From the NCBI RefSeq assembly GCF_025766255.1, contig NW_026516669.1, forward strand, positions 558,001 to 622,000: a stretch of 64,000 bases of DNA. The letters are read 5' to 3'. Shown piece after piece: positions 47,926 to 61,758 of this stretch (positions within the stretch are counted from its first letter, which is position 1; each line of letters starts with the position of its first letter). The translations under genes and the position numbers were made by a program. The stretch comes from Zychaea mexicana (lineage: Eukaryota; Mucoromycota; Mucoromycetes; Mucorales; Lichtheimiaceae). The notes under the pieces are model-generated. The model made no database searches and was not told the origin of the DNA. It saw only the letters and a list, made by a program, of their open reading frames with translations.

Positions 47926-49022
47926 TTACAAACGGTTGCCATACCAACTGCTGCCTCCATCTACTGCAATTGTCGCACCATTCGTGTGTTCTCCAGCACG
48001 AGAAGCAAGATAGATGCAGGTTCCTGCGATATCTTCAGCTGAGCCGATGCGCCCCATGGGATTAGTTGATCTTATATGGTCACCGTGTTTTTTCAAGGTC
48101 TCTGCCATCATTTTCGACTGGAAAGCACCGGGTGCAACATTGTTGAAGGTTACGCCTTTATGACCCAGTTTTCCTGCCATGTGTCGGGTAAGATCTGCAT
48201 CGATAACGTGTATAACAGTGTGAGAAACAACCTAATATCGTTTATCTCATTCCTCTTTTAGTAAAAGAAATAATACTAACGATGCAGGCCCGATTTCGCT
48301 GCCGTATATGCGTATACTTCGTTCGATACGATGCCTTCACCGTTCACTGACCCAATGTTGATGACGCGGGAAGGGTTCGAGTTGCTTGACTTGGCTGTCA
48401 ATAAGGGGAAGCAACTATGTATGAATTGAAAAGACAACAACGCGTTAGTTGTGCAAAAGAAAACATCGCAACCTGTCGAAAGGACGTACGCTTGGATGAG
48501 CGAGAAGACGCGTCGCAAATCGAGATTGATGATCTTTTCGAACGCTTCGTCCGGATAGGTTTCAAAGCTCTCATTCCATGTTGCTCCAGCATTATTTATG
48601 AGCACATCCAAATCTAATACAGTTCCGTTAAAATCGACCCAGGTCAAGATATCCTGTTGCTTGGCAGAATCCCAACAACTTACGATCTTCACGTTTTGAA
48701 AGTTCAGCCACCAGCCGCTTAATTTCATCGAGGCTTTGCAAATCAGCTGGGAGGGCAATGCATTGACCAGGTCCACGCGCGTTCAAAGCTGTTGCAACCT
48801 TTTCGCATACGTCAGCTTTTCTACTCGTAATGTAAACTTTGGCACCGTGGGCAACGAATCCGGTGGCAATCATTTCACCGATTCCACGGGAGCCACCAGT
48901 AACCAGAACGACCTTTTGTTGTAGAAAAGTGTTAGTCAGTGTCGCACTTGCTTTCTTTCTGTGTATCTATTCTTCGCAGTAGTGTTAATAACCTTATCGT
49001 TAACACTGAAGATGCTCTCCAT
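47926..49022 (-). CDS. Short-chain dehydrogenase/reductase, RhlG-like, copy 1, 5 exons
   Basis: Model: complement(47926..48194, 48281..48414, 48490..48613, 48684..48912, 48993..49022), 261 aa, in frame. Cofactor site VVLVTGGSRGIGEMIAT (TGxxxGxG), NADP-type basic residues ITSRKADV, structural DVLINNAGATW, catalytic Ser in INIGSVNGEG, and YxxxK as YTAAKSGLH. C-terminal GAFQSKMM and DGGSSWYGNRL. The close set of motifs and length fit the 3-oxoacyl-reductase-like SDRs annotated in fungi as rhamnolipid biosynthesis RhlG type. The natural substrate is unknown. It ends 171 bp from the AIF stop (convergent) and is a tandem duplicate of the next gene. Confidence 0.88.
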
Positions 49023-49479
49023 TCTTTACGATTTCAAGTATGAGAGAGGATCAAGAGCCAAAATCATCGCAGCCCTTTTTTAAAAGGAAGAGTTACATGC
49101 ACAGCATGAGAAACATAATCTGTCTTCATGAGTCATGAGAGTTGCTTTGGCCGTAAAATAATATTTCCATGTGACCTTACTACAGGTAAGGAATTTAGCG
49201 GCATAAAATTCTCATGCAAATGTATCGGTGAGTCATTCTAATTTGATGATACATATCCCTTTAGCAGTGGTTTGCTTGATTGTCTGAATAGCAGCGTACT
49301 GACAATAACGGTATAGTCACAGAATGCAGTAAATTCTATATACATTAAAATCGCAGTAACAAACGTTATTTTCTTCAAGCCTAAGATGCACATCCATCAT
49401 GATACATTTACTTTGCCTTTATTGCTTCAGGCACACAAAGAAAAAGAATGAATAATGGCTGTAACATAAACACGAATAT
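49023..49479. other. Spacer between the tandem SDR genes
   Basis: 457 bp, AT-rich. Holds the promoter of SDR copy 1 and the 3' flank of copy 2. No gene. Confidence 0.5.
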
Positions 49480-50955
49480 CTACAATTTGCTGTACACAAG
49501 CGAGCCTCCATCAAGGGCAATCGTGGCGCCATTCGTGTATTGACCTGCGCGGGATGACAGATAGATGCAGGTGCCAGCAACATCCTCAGGAGTACCAATA
49601 CGTCCAATAGGAATTTTTGCACGGATGGAGTCTCCAAACTTCTCCAAAGTTTCGCGCATCATCTTTGACTGGAAAGCACCTGGTGCGATTGAGTTGAATA
49701 CAACGCCGCGCTCGCCGAGCTTACCGGCCATATGGCGTGTGAGATCTGCGTATATATATACGACAGTGATTAGATATTTCGGTCTTCCTTCCTAAACATC
49801 ATCCAAATGATCAACTTACGATGAAGACCTGCTTTGGCAGATGTGTATGCAAAAGTCATTTGTGGTGCGGCCTATTGTTGCAAATATTACGATTAAAAAG
49901 AGGCGAAATCGCTTTAGTTGATAATACTGATAGCACTTTTTTTGGCGTAGAAACTACTTACTCGGAAACCATCAATAGATCCAATGTTGATGACTGACGA
50001 AGGGTTGTCAAGGGTTGATTTGGCCGTCAATAGCGGCATGCAACTAAGTTATACTTATTAGCTACAACCCTTTGTGTATAGCACCTACAATGGATATTTT
50101 GTATAGCCGCGGCCCCTACTTACGCCTGTGTGAGTGAGAACACGCGCTTCAGGTTGAGGTTGATAACCTTTTCAAAGGCATGGTCCGGGAATGTGTCAAA
50201 CTTTTCAGCCCAATTTGCTCCTAGCAAAGTAAATTAAAGCACTGTCAGATCAAGGGATACATAAATAACAGACAAAGAATCGGACAGACCCGCATTGTTG
50301 ATTAAAACATCCAAATCTATTATCCAGAAAATATTCAATTTGAAAGTTAGTATGAAATGCAAAAGCTAGGACTGTCGCATAGTACGCGAACTAAATCACA
50401 TCAATCAATCGAACATACGGGTTTCATGCTTCGAAATCTCTGCTACAAGGCGATGGACTTCTTCAAGTTTTTGCAAATCAGCAGCAACAGGAATGCACTG
50501 ACCAGGGCCTTTGGCAGACAGTGCCGTTGCAACCTTTTCACACGCTTCGGCGGATCGGCTCGAGATATATACTTTTGCGCCTGCGCTGACATATCTGTGT
50601 TGTGATCGCCAAGTATCAATTAAAGTTGATCGATCATCTAATATAATGGATGAGGTATAATGCAACAATTCTTACCCCTATGTAGAAAGATATCAACGAA
50701 GTATGTTGTTGATGAGAATCATCCGTGTTGCTAAACTTCCTAACTTTTGCTGTCATTTTGAAACAAATCATCACGTACCGTAGCGATCATTTCACCAATA
50801 CCACGGGAGCCACCAGTGACAAGCACCACCTAAAAGGCGGATGCATACAGATGAATTTCGTGAGCAGACCCACAAACGCTCATTGAAACACCAATAAAAG
50901 GGACGAACAAATATGGTACCTTATCCTTAACGTTGAACAAATTTTTGATATCCAT
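49480..50955 (-). CDS. Short-chain dehydrogenase/reductase, RhlG-like, copy 2, 9 exons with a 2-nt micro-exon
   Basis: Model: complement(49480..49745, 49820..49871, 49962..50043, 50124..50220, 50290..50316, 50419..50594, 50676..50677, 50779..50829, 50920..50955), 262 aa. Same motifs as copy 1: VVLVTGGSRGIGEMIAT, ISSRSAEACEKVATAL, DVLINNAGANW, INIGSIDG, YTSAKAGLH and DGGSLVYSKL. Frame closes only when the 2-nt exon GG is used, giving the expected ATGYVSAGAK (copy 1 has ATGFVAHGAK in one exon). Copy 2 also has introns after NNAG and after SIDGFR that copy 1 lacks. Either intron gain in this copy or a nonfunctional gene explains the difference; conserved motifs argue for function. Confidence 0.8.
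50676..50677 (-). other. Candidate 2-nt micro-exon of SDR copy 2
   Basis: On the minus strand the bases CTACATAG-GG-GTAAGAATTG give a strong acceptor and a strong donor directly flanking two G bases. The preceding exon ends phase 0 at ACG|GTACGT and the next begins CACAG|ATATG. ACG + GG + A restores Thr-Gly-Tyr at the site where the paralogue reads Thr-Gly-Phe. The flanking introns are about 101 and 81 nt, normal for this genome. Confidence 0.6.
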
Positions 50956-51104
50956 TATCGCAATTTATTGAATGGCAGTTTGATGAAAAAAGAAAAAAGA
51001 AAAGAGAAATGCAGTAAACGTAATTTTTAAGGTTGCAGGTGGGAAAATAGGGCAGTGTTTTCATTAGTAATTGTGAATTATTTACTTGGCTCATGGTCCG
51101 CTGC

Positions 51105-52340
51105 TTAACCTTGCTCGTACTCCAGTTTGCGCTCATAGAAATCAATCAACTGCATTCGGAAAAAAGTATAAGCTTGCCCATTTTTCATATCCTTGCCCAG
51201 CTCTGCTTTAGCAATTTTCGCACATTCTCTTACCTTTTGAGCACATCGCCGTCGGATTAAATCAGTCGGATACATGGAGAGCGTGTCATCCTCCCTTTTT
51301 GTCATTTTAAAGCTCACATTAATATTTTGTCTTTGAACTTTCCTCGTAGCCTCATCATCAAAGCAGAAACGTATATTACCATCTTACAACACCGTACAAA
51401 ACAGGACCCTCTTGTGTCACTGCTTCAATACAACGCACGCTGGTTTTCCAGTCCCAAGACAGCTCTATCCTAAAGTCCAAGTCGAATATAATTTCATCCA
51501 CCCCGGAGTCGCCGGACCACATTGTACTTGATGGTGTTGGTACTGAAGCGGTGGTAGTAGCAGTTGAAGCTGATGAATTTGAAGGCGGTTGTTGCTCAGA
51601 AGTGCTCAGTGCTAAGCTCTCCTCGTCTTCTACGTCCGAGGTAAATGACACCGAATCATCCCGTGCCGTATCTTGCATTCCCTCGTTGAATCCCGTATGT
51701 ACAAAGCTGTTGTAGGTCGATAAACCGTTGGTTGTCGATGAATGCTGTGGTGGAGTTGATGCTGATGCTAGTGTTAATGCTGGTGCTGGTACTGGTGATG
51801 ATAGCTGTATGTGTACGCGTGATGGTGGCTCCGAATTTTGTTCGAGAGCCGAGACTAAGGGATCGCTAGTAATGCTTCGTGGTAGTTTTTCGGTATTAGA
51901 AGGAGGTTTTGCTAGCCTTCTTTTCTTTGGTTTGCTCAGCCAGTATTCATTGACAAGTTCGTCTGCGTCTCTAGAAGAGGGAATATAGACGTGTTCCCAT
52001 AAGTGGTCATGCTCAATATTATATAGCTTGCCGTTGGTCTCAACGCAGAGTTCACGGAAAGAATGCCGTACACTTTGTAATCAGGTTCCCACGTGTTCCA
52101 ATTGTCATCGAATCCTTTCCATTTGATGTAATATTCTGTAAGGCGTTTCTGTAAAAAAAGACACGTTCATTCAGACATCATAGGGAACTTGACAACACAA
52201 CACAAAGTACGATTATGTTTAGTTACCCTTCCGTGAAGAACAGATCGGTGCTTAAGGATTTTTTCTACTTCGTATTCGTCCTCGTCAAGGTCCTCATCGT
52301 AGTCAAACTCGTCTCGTGAAGTCTGTTCATACACGCCCAT
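51105..52340 (-). CDS. HP1/Swi6-like protein: chromodomain + chromo shadow domain, 5 exons
   Basis: Model: complement(51105..51149, 51234..51312, 51380..51970, 52072..52148, 52227..52340), 301 aa, in frame. An acidic N terminus (DYDEDLDEDE) leads into a chromodomain at about 22-75: EYEVEKILKHRSVL, LTEYYIKWKGFDDNWNTWEP, then DELVNEYWLSKPKKRR. Cage aromatics Tyr, Trp and Trp are present, so binding methylated H3K9 is expected. A Ser/Pro/Thr-rich hinge follows. The C-terminal chromo shadow domain has WKTSVRCIEAV, VLYGVVR and the end helix RRCAQKLIDFYERKLEY, comparable to CPQ...FYE in Swi6, used for dimer formation. The acceptor at 51312 is the less certain point; an alternative 31 nt upstream adds about ten residues. 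It packages heterochromatin, fitting with repeat-rich islands. Confidence 0.85.
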
Positions 52341-53845
52341 ACTGTATTATGCGCAGTGAGCTTGATAAGATGGGAGCAAGTAACAAAACGACATGCTATT
52401 TGCATGGCTGGGTTTTGATTTTGGTTACGGTCACGCGATACATGGCGACCACAATGCAAAAATATCGCTTACATACTCCGCGCAATTTCACCTCAGAAGC
52501 GCATGCCAACGAACGCTTTTGCTGTATAATTGGCATAGTAGACTTGTTGATACGACTGAGTGACTAGTATGTGCAGTAGATCTGCTGTAGAACCAATCGA
52601 CTGGGTGGATAGTGATTTGGGTTATATAGTAAATGGAGTACGGCTGAAACTGTTGCATAATGAGCGGGTAGCGTTGTTACCGCCCAAGCCGCAGATCCAG
52701 CCTTTAACAAGTTTTACAGAGTGTTATCGTCCTGGAAAAGGCGCTCAAAGCTTGTATATGACAACAGCATGGAGCGCCTTAACATATAGTATCTCCAATG
52801 TATATAGACTTTAGTAGCGATTTAATACCACGTACAAGACTATTTTATATTGCGTACTAACGACAGTAGCCTTAGCACTTGCAATAGCCAAAATGATCAG
52901 GGAAGACCAATTGTGAAATGGATAAATCAGTGCCGAGCTGAATAAAGTCTTTCAATCTCTCATCTCTTGTACCCTCCTGTAAAATATGGGGAATGAAAGA
53001 AGTTGCCGCTTTATAACCACAGCATGGCGAGCTAACTGAAGCTTATGCGACTGTACTGAACAAAAATTAGCGCTAGTTACTGCTTCAAACAGACTCTACA
53101 TTATTCAGGGACCAGGAAGGGAATTCCATCAAAATGGACGCGTATCCCAAAAGAGAATATCAGGAACGAGATCAGTCGGGGATGCCGTTAGTAGTACGCG
53201 CTTCCGATTCCCGACTGTGGCTTGGCACTGACGTCTGCCATAAATCTCGAACAACATGGGAGAAATGTTTCTTCGTTTCTTTTCCATCTGTTTCCCACTT
53301 TCCATTTTCCTTCACCTTCCAGTGAGGCAAGTATCATTTTCGATTAGTTTCGCTGTTAAAGCTAGATTGGGGGATACATATACATGATGAACCTTCTGTG
53401 TATGTCTTAAGTGGGGGCACATATGGAGAAGCCTTCTTTGTCTACGGGCGCTGAAGGTGAACCCTCTCCATCCTCATTGGATGTGGATATTACAGAATGT
53501 CTGATGTATGTAACCTACGCAAAAGAACATCTCTTTGTAACGTCAAAGCTAACATGGATTTTGTCTAATAGGCTGAAAATATATTTTGGTGCTTAGCAGG
53601 AAATTAGTGCTAGAAGTAGAAGTTATTTTCATGATAGCTATGATAATAAACATCAATATGAATAAACCAGACTTGGAAGAAATAAGAGCTATAGTCTGTT
53701 TGCAACAGCAACCTGCATAGTGTCAATGATTCACACGTGTCTGGTGCTGCTAGACAACAAATTTAAGTCACATAAAAAATCGGGGAATTGTTGGTTAACA
53801 ACTATATAAATGAAAATGCTGTTTAATTGTTTTGTGAGTACTATA
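52341..53845. other. 1.5-kb intergenic with weak small ORFs
   Basis: Plus-strand frames at 52569-52814 (81 codons: VEPIDWVDSDLGYIVNGVRL) and 53134-53325 (63 codons: DAYPKREYQERDQSG) have fair composition but no motifs or splice partners. 53411-53596 is another short frame. They may be exons of one small gene that I could not join. The left end is the promoter of the HP1-like gene. Confidence 0.35.
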
Positions 53846-56455
53846 TTACAGTTTGATTAAATCTACTCGTGTACGTTCCATGATTGTATCATTGTCAGTC
53901 GAGCTGACGTTGCTAGGCTGGCCATGAACAGTAAATCGAACATAGGTACCCGTTGTTTGTCGTCGAGATAACTGACCGGGATTAACGCAGAGTACTTGAT
54001 CCACCGACTAAAGAAAAGGTAAAATTAGGATCTATCCATTACGAAAAAGCAGTTGCGATCGACAGTACCTTTATGGTTTGTTTTAGTTGAGACGGTAAGA
54101 TAAAAATATCGGGCTTGACAGGTATTTGGATGTCTGCAATCCGCTCAGCGTCAATGCTATCAGTAGATGCAGCTGGGAACAGTGGATAAAAGCTACACGA
54201 TAATGAAAGAGAATAGCAGCATGAGTTTCTCACATCCATCGAGAAACGGTTTTATATCTTTGTTACCTGTGCTGTTGCAAAACGTGTCCAAATAATCTTG
54301 CTAATCGATCTGAGTTGCTCCTATAAAATAAATAAAATTTAAAATCTGGGACACCTCATCTCTTTTAACTTAATATGAGTTACTTTGCTATTTCTTCTCT
54401 GCTCAGATGCTTGTAAATATCAATGTTGCCAATCGCAAACGCAATTCCATTGATGTCAACCAATGCTGGATTGCTTAATGTCTCGATGTTTGTTAATCCA
54501 AGCGACTGTGCCGGTAAACTTGGTTGAGGGAATACAGGGTACTGTTGGACGATATCGTCAGCATGAGGCAGAATCATCACTCGAGTACCGGGACATTCTT
54601 GCGCAAATTTGGATAGTCGACTAGCCACTCGTTCTTGGAAAATATCCTCAGGCAGAGCGTCTATTGAGCCATTGACAAAGCCTGGGTGGTTCTCTGAAAC
54701 AAAAGGTCCCAGCTAGCCACAACAAAACCAGTTAATATATACTTCCTTGTAATCCAAAAATCTTATTTTGAAGATTCTGTCTCACCAATATCACGACATC
54801 TGGCCGTTGCTTTGTACATGACCTTAACAGCTCATCCAGTGGCTGATATGACAAATCGCTGTCCAATGTGTACGGTCCAGCAGACACAATGATCTCGATA
54901 GGTTTTCCTTGCGTGAGTTGACTGATTTCAGTTAAATCATCTGCATTTCGTTCTAAAACTGATGGCACTTGCGGCTGCCATAATATATAAGTTTAAAAAC
55001 TGATATCCACGAAATCCCAAGATGTTACATTTACATACCACGAAGATTTCTTCTGCAACAAATACTCGCCCAGTAATATTCGTTCCTTTTACGCCCACAA
55101 TCTAACAATGGAGTAGATGTTAGCTTAACGAGCTAAGATTGACTCTTATCATATGCAGTTTAATATCCTCTTGTATATTACCTGACCAGGGAATAATGCA
55201 TAATTCTGTACTTTGCCAAGATCCAAACGTACACGTTTGCCCATACCCAAATCGCGGGACGTTTCGAGCACCACAGACTTGTCATTCAGTTTTCCTTCCG
55301 CAGCGTCACAGCAAATACGACCGACTGCCAGTATTTCGCCCTGATTGATTTGCTTGTCAGTACTAATTAATTGTAATCATCTTACAAGCTTTGTCCCGGT
55401 ACCTGGTTTGCTCGAGTTGGATTTGTAAATTCCTGTTCGTTATCCTTGCTAATGTATTCTGAGAGATAGTCGATTTGTTCGTCTAGCACTGATTTTAGAA
55501 AGCTATGCATATTAGTATCTATCGTGTAGCTATTGCCATCCCTTTTCTGTAGTATGTAACCCACCATCCGCGCGATCTTTGATCTTTTCAAACATGTAAC
55601 GATATTCTTTTACAGAAGGTCGAATCAAATCGATCTTGGTTCGTTTTTTCGTTGTGTCGACTGGTCCACGCAGTGACAAGTTACCATTAAGTGAATCTTC
55701 AACCGCATTGACAGCTTTGAGAGGAGCTGCAGCTTTGTTTCCAGACTCCTGCGATCTTTTGTTCCAACACAACCAACATAAATGGTTAGATAACTTTCGT
55801 CAGCTTGTCCACGTTTTTGCTTTCCATCACACAAGAAGATAGAAAAACTAACTGGCTTGAGGTTAATTGCTCGCTTATGTCCATAACGTCGCTCACACGT
55901 GATGCTTTGGTGGTCGCTGCTCGTTTATTGTTAGTACTTGTGAGGCGTGACATGCTATGATATGCAAATCAGTTAGTGGAACACAGTAGGGAAAGAAATT
56001 TACACTATCCAAGAAAGAACGTACAAATTCTCGAGTGCGTCGCCTTCGTCCGTATCCATTGTATATTCAGAAAGGTCGAAGCTCATGTTGGAACCAGCTT
56101 TAGAATCTTTGCGGTGTTGTAGCTGTTCTGCTGGTTGCTGACTCTTTTGTTGCAAGTTCTGTTCAAGTTCACGTTGGAGATTTACTTTAAGCTGACGAAC
56201 GAGTTCTACTGTAGGGGTCAGAACACCAGTACCCAAATTAAGGGTGAAAGCTTCCCATTTGAACTTGATATCTTGTGGCGATAAGTCGTAGATCCGGCAC
56301 AAAGACGACACTACATTTCAAATGGATTGTTTAGTCAAGCAAAGAGTACAATTGAGGGCACAATAATCGAGAAAACGAAACTTACGTTCAAGTACAACAT
56401 CGCTATTTTTTTTGGCGTCAAGACCGAATGTTTCTTCTAATTCGCGTTCGCTCAT
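53846..56455 (-). CDS. POL12: DNA polymerase alpha B subunit (Pol12/POLA2), 12 exons
   Basis: Model: complement(53846..54007, 54069..54192, 54267..54320, 54384..54712, 54786..54974, 55039..55101, 55182..55340, 55403..55488, 55565..55755, 55853..55954, 56025..56310, 56386..56455), 604 aa, in frame. N-terminal helical domain (LCRIYDLSPQDIKFKWEAF), Ser/Thr-rich linker, then YRYMFEKIKDRADVLDEQID. The OB fold has VGRICCDAAEGKLNDKSVVLE and RVRLDLGKV. The inactivated calcineurin-like phosphoesterase part has IEIIVSAGPYTLDSDL, GPFVSENHPGFVNGS and VMILPHADDIVQQYPVFPQP. End: FYPLFPA then DIFILPSQLKQTIKSV. It tethers the polymerase-primase for RNA/DNA primer synthesis. No active-site metals are expected and none were found. 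229 bp head-to-head with PRMT3. Confidence 0.93.
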
Positions 56456-56684
56456 AATGAATACTTTTGTTTATGTTGGCAGCAGTTGGTGCGAGCTTGA
56501 GAAAGCGGAAAAAATGCTGAGTCGCGTCTACAACGCGACAAATCGCGGTATCTTCGGTTCCTGAGCTGCCGAGTGAAGGTGTGGCGGAACCGAAAGTGAC
56601 GGCTTTGTCTTAAACTGTCCTCACCTGCATTGATCCCGAGAAAAAAAAGTTTCAGGGTGACACTTCCTATACTGTACTATTACT
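56456..56684. promoter_or_regulatory. 229-bp bidirectional promoter, POL12 / PRMT3
   Basis: The two start codons face apart. The middle is richer in GC with CGCG elements (TCGCGTC, ACGCGAC, AAATCGCGG near 56520-56550). ACGCGAC resembles an MCB-type element (ACGCGT core, one base off) used for G1/S genes, which would suit a replication gene. Match is partial. Confidence 0.45.
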
Positions 56685-59134
<2,450 letters not shown>

Positions 59135-59401
59135 ACAAAAATGGCATTTTCTTTTCTTTCTTTTCACCTCATACAAATTTCATTTCGCATGCAACAAGCT
59201 TTAATAAACGTGTCCACTAAGATTATCACTTTGTACGATAACATTCCTGTTTTAAATGTTCCATTTCTGCTTCCTTTAAAAAAAACGGCTGTAAATGGCT
59301 AATAAAGTACGTTCCACAACGTCGTGTCACCACTGCATCGTCAATCTCTGTTTGCTTGGCAGCTCCTCTGCTTTACACTCTCCCTCCGCTCTCATCTGGC
59401 A

Positions 59402-60180
59402 ATGACTTCGTACGGCTCAGTTGCTGCAGAAGATTCATCTACGCCATTGCTTGAAGAGCAACGTCCCCGTTCAGAACAAAAGGCGGACGACCGAGCGGAA
59501 TGGCGCGTACAGCTTGGCGAAATCCTCGAGAATGAAAAGGTGCACCTGACAATTGTCGGCATGACGCTGTTGGACGCAACTTTAGTTTTGTTTCAGATCA
59601 TTTATACCTTTTTCCATGAATGTCAAATGGGAGGATCACCTAGCCCCTGGGTCCAGAGCTTAATCGAGGCTGCCGACGTTATTAGCCAACTTGTTACCTG
59701 CATTTTCTTGATGGAACTGACTCTTGCGCTGGTCGCGTTCGGCCCGCAATACTTTTTGCCCGGCTGGCCTCATTGGAAATTCCATGTATTGGATCTTGTT
59801 GGTAAGCAAGCAAACGTAGTTTTCTTTTCTGTAGTAGTAGAGAGATGGGTAGATCTAGGGCAATTAGAGCATACAGCATACTCACGCTTATTCTTGTGCT
59901 AGTTGTCATTGCAACCTTTGTGTTTGATATCGTGTTGCATGGCAAAGAACGCGAAGTGGCGGAACTTTTAATCATCTTCCGTTTGTGGCGTGTTGTGAGA
60001 ATTGTCGAAGCTGCAGTACTCAGCATGTCGTATGCAAATCAAGAGACGGTGGAGAATATCAACGATGAGTTAGAAGAGCTCAAGTCTGCTTACGCCAAGA
60101 TTGAAAAGCAACTGGAAGACGAAACGCAGAAACGTCTGGAGCTTCAAAACCAACTGGATCAGCTTCGATCTGAACAGTAA
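59402..60180 (+). CDS. Voltage-gated proton channel (Hv1/HVCN1-like), 2 exons
   Basis: Model: join(59402..59801, 59903..60180), 225 aa, in frame. Four helices of a voltage-sensor domain without a pore. S1 TLLDATLVLFQIIYTF holds the selectivity Asp (D58). S2 has FLMEL (E105). S3 FHVLDLVVVIATFVFD (D131, D142). S4 IIFRLWRVVRIVEA carries the RxWRxxR signature (R160, R163, R166). A coiled coil of about 45 residues (ELEELKSAYAKIEKQLED...) follows, as in dimeric Hv1. Hv1 moves H+ out of the cell when depolarised with an outward pH gradient. Differences from human: E119 is Gln, K157 is Ala, and the Asn after the third S4 Arg is Glu. The start ATG is the first in frame; the open frame upstream has none. 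Confidence 0.92.
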
Positions 60181-61758
60181 CAAGAGCTCCATAGCTTAAA
60201 TTAGAACGTATATTGATTATATACCATGCAGGTCAATAAAGAGATAATGATACCATGTCTAAGGAAAAGCTCTGCTATGTATGTGCTAAACCTTACCATG
60301 CACATGCTAGCAGCCAAGTCAAGTGATTTAAAAGGCTACTGGAAGGGGTTTCTAGAAGTGCAAACGCTTATTTTACGCCTTTTTCTTTCAACATGAGCAC
60401 AAAAACTTCAGAAACACTAAAACCTATTTAACGAAAACCGCAAGAACGAAAAGTGATATGGAAAATCAACAGATTGTCGTCCCACTCCTATCCCTGTTGT
60501 TGTTCTTCCAGGTAATAAGCTGCTGCTTGTTTATACAGATGTATGATAGTATATTGGTATGATATGCCAACGACAATTGACTTCATTTACTTTTAAATAG
60601 CAACTTGATACTGTAAATGCTTGTCACAAGTGTGGGTTGATTCAGTCATGGTTGCCTTTTGCATATTACTTTTCAATAATTCGTTTGCATCTCTTTTTTT
60701 CTTTCTTTGAGAGTAAGGAAGACTGAACTAGCTTTTGCTCTCTATGTTGCTGTTGCCAGGATGACTTTAGTTATATAATCTAGACATCCTGAATGCTGTT
60801 GTTTATTCGTTACCGCATCTGCAGGGTATTACAATGCTATCCAATCCATTGAGCGGAGTTGGGATCCAGGAAGCTTACTAGGGTGATGTTTATATCTTGG
60901 TTGACAGCACACAGTAGCACTCCAGCGTCTTGTATCAGGCTTGCCTTTTCTCTGGCGTTTTGAGCTTGCTATCGTATTGTTGTTCGTTTGGTAAGCATCA
61001 AGCTTAAGACACTGGGTTCATTTACTGAACAACTGCTCATGAGTTTTGTTACATATAGAGTTTAAACAGACAAAGTACTGTAGTTAGAATTTGCCCAGAA
61101 AATATGAGGAACACTTTCCGGGAATCGCTATATTTCAAGATGTTCTTGATCCCGTATATATCCTAGCATGTGGAAGATGATAAGGTTCCCGCTTACCATA
61201 AATATTGACCTTTGTCAGTAAACTTGACTCCAATAAGTCCTCTGCGTAGTATAACTCTCAAAGCGGTTCGAGTATAGTTGCAGCAGCACGTTGGCCAATG
61301 AAATCCAAATACCGGGCATTAAAAATCCACTGCCCGACATGAACAGGAACGCGCGTATGCGCATACATACAGCATACAGACTGCTTTTTTTTGGTCATAA
61401 AGGGAGAGGGGAGGAGGCGACGATGGTCTTTCTATTCAACAACGGAAGAAAGAATATTCTCACTTCATTTTTTTTCTCTCTTCTGTCACAGAGACTATAT
61501 CATATAGAGTGCGAGGTGATCCCTTTTGTGACGAAAAGAGGTACACAAGCATTTCTGATATATAAGGAAAGCATAGGGTAACCAAAAAAAATTAGTCTGT
61601 GCTTTCGCTCAGGTTTGAAAGGGCACCAGACTCGCTGCCGACCAGATCCACATCGTGCTGCCTTTCCATCAATCCTGGATCTAGTAAGTGTATATGTAAA
61701 CATTTCAAATCGATGCTTGACTATACAGATATCACAACAATCCAACCTGGAAAACTGA
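60181..61758. other. 1.6-kb intergenic
   Basis: Contains the 3' flank of the proton-channel gene and the 3' flank of the F-box relic. A possible two-exon small ORF at 60458-60726 is listed separately. A further plus frame (61291-61581) has no motif support. Confidence 0.45.
60458..60726 (+). CDS. Putative small two-exon protein, 59 aa (weak)
   Basis: join(60458..60511, 60601..60726): a hydrophobic start (PLLSLLLFFQ, preceded by MENQQIVV) splices at CAG|GTAATA to TTAAATAG|CAA, giving NACHKCGLIQSW and a second hydrophobic stretch, ending in FFESKED. The phases agree. With so short a frame this may be chance. No family recognised. Confidence 0.25.

Noticed and set aside
50594..50779. Single-intron model for SDR copy 2 skipping the GG micro-exon
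   Set aside because: Shifts the frame at the cofactor-binding fold and destroys all downstream SDR motifs.
51313..51345. Longer exon 4 for the HP1-like gene (adds about ten residues before FKMTK)
   Set aside because: Needs a 37-nt intron, shorter than any other here, and lengthens the shadow-domain loop; kept only as an alternative.
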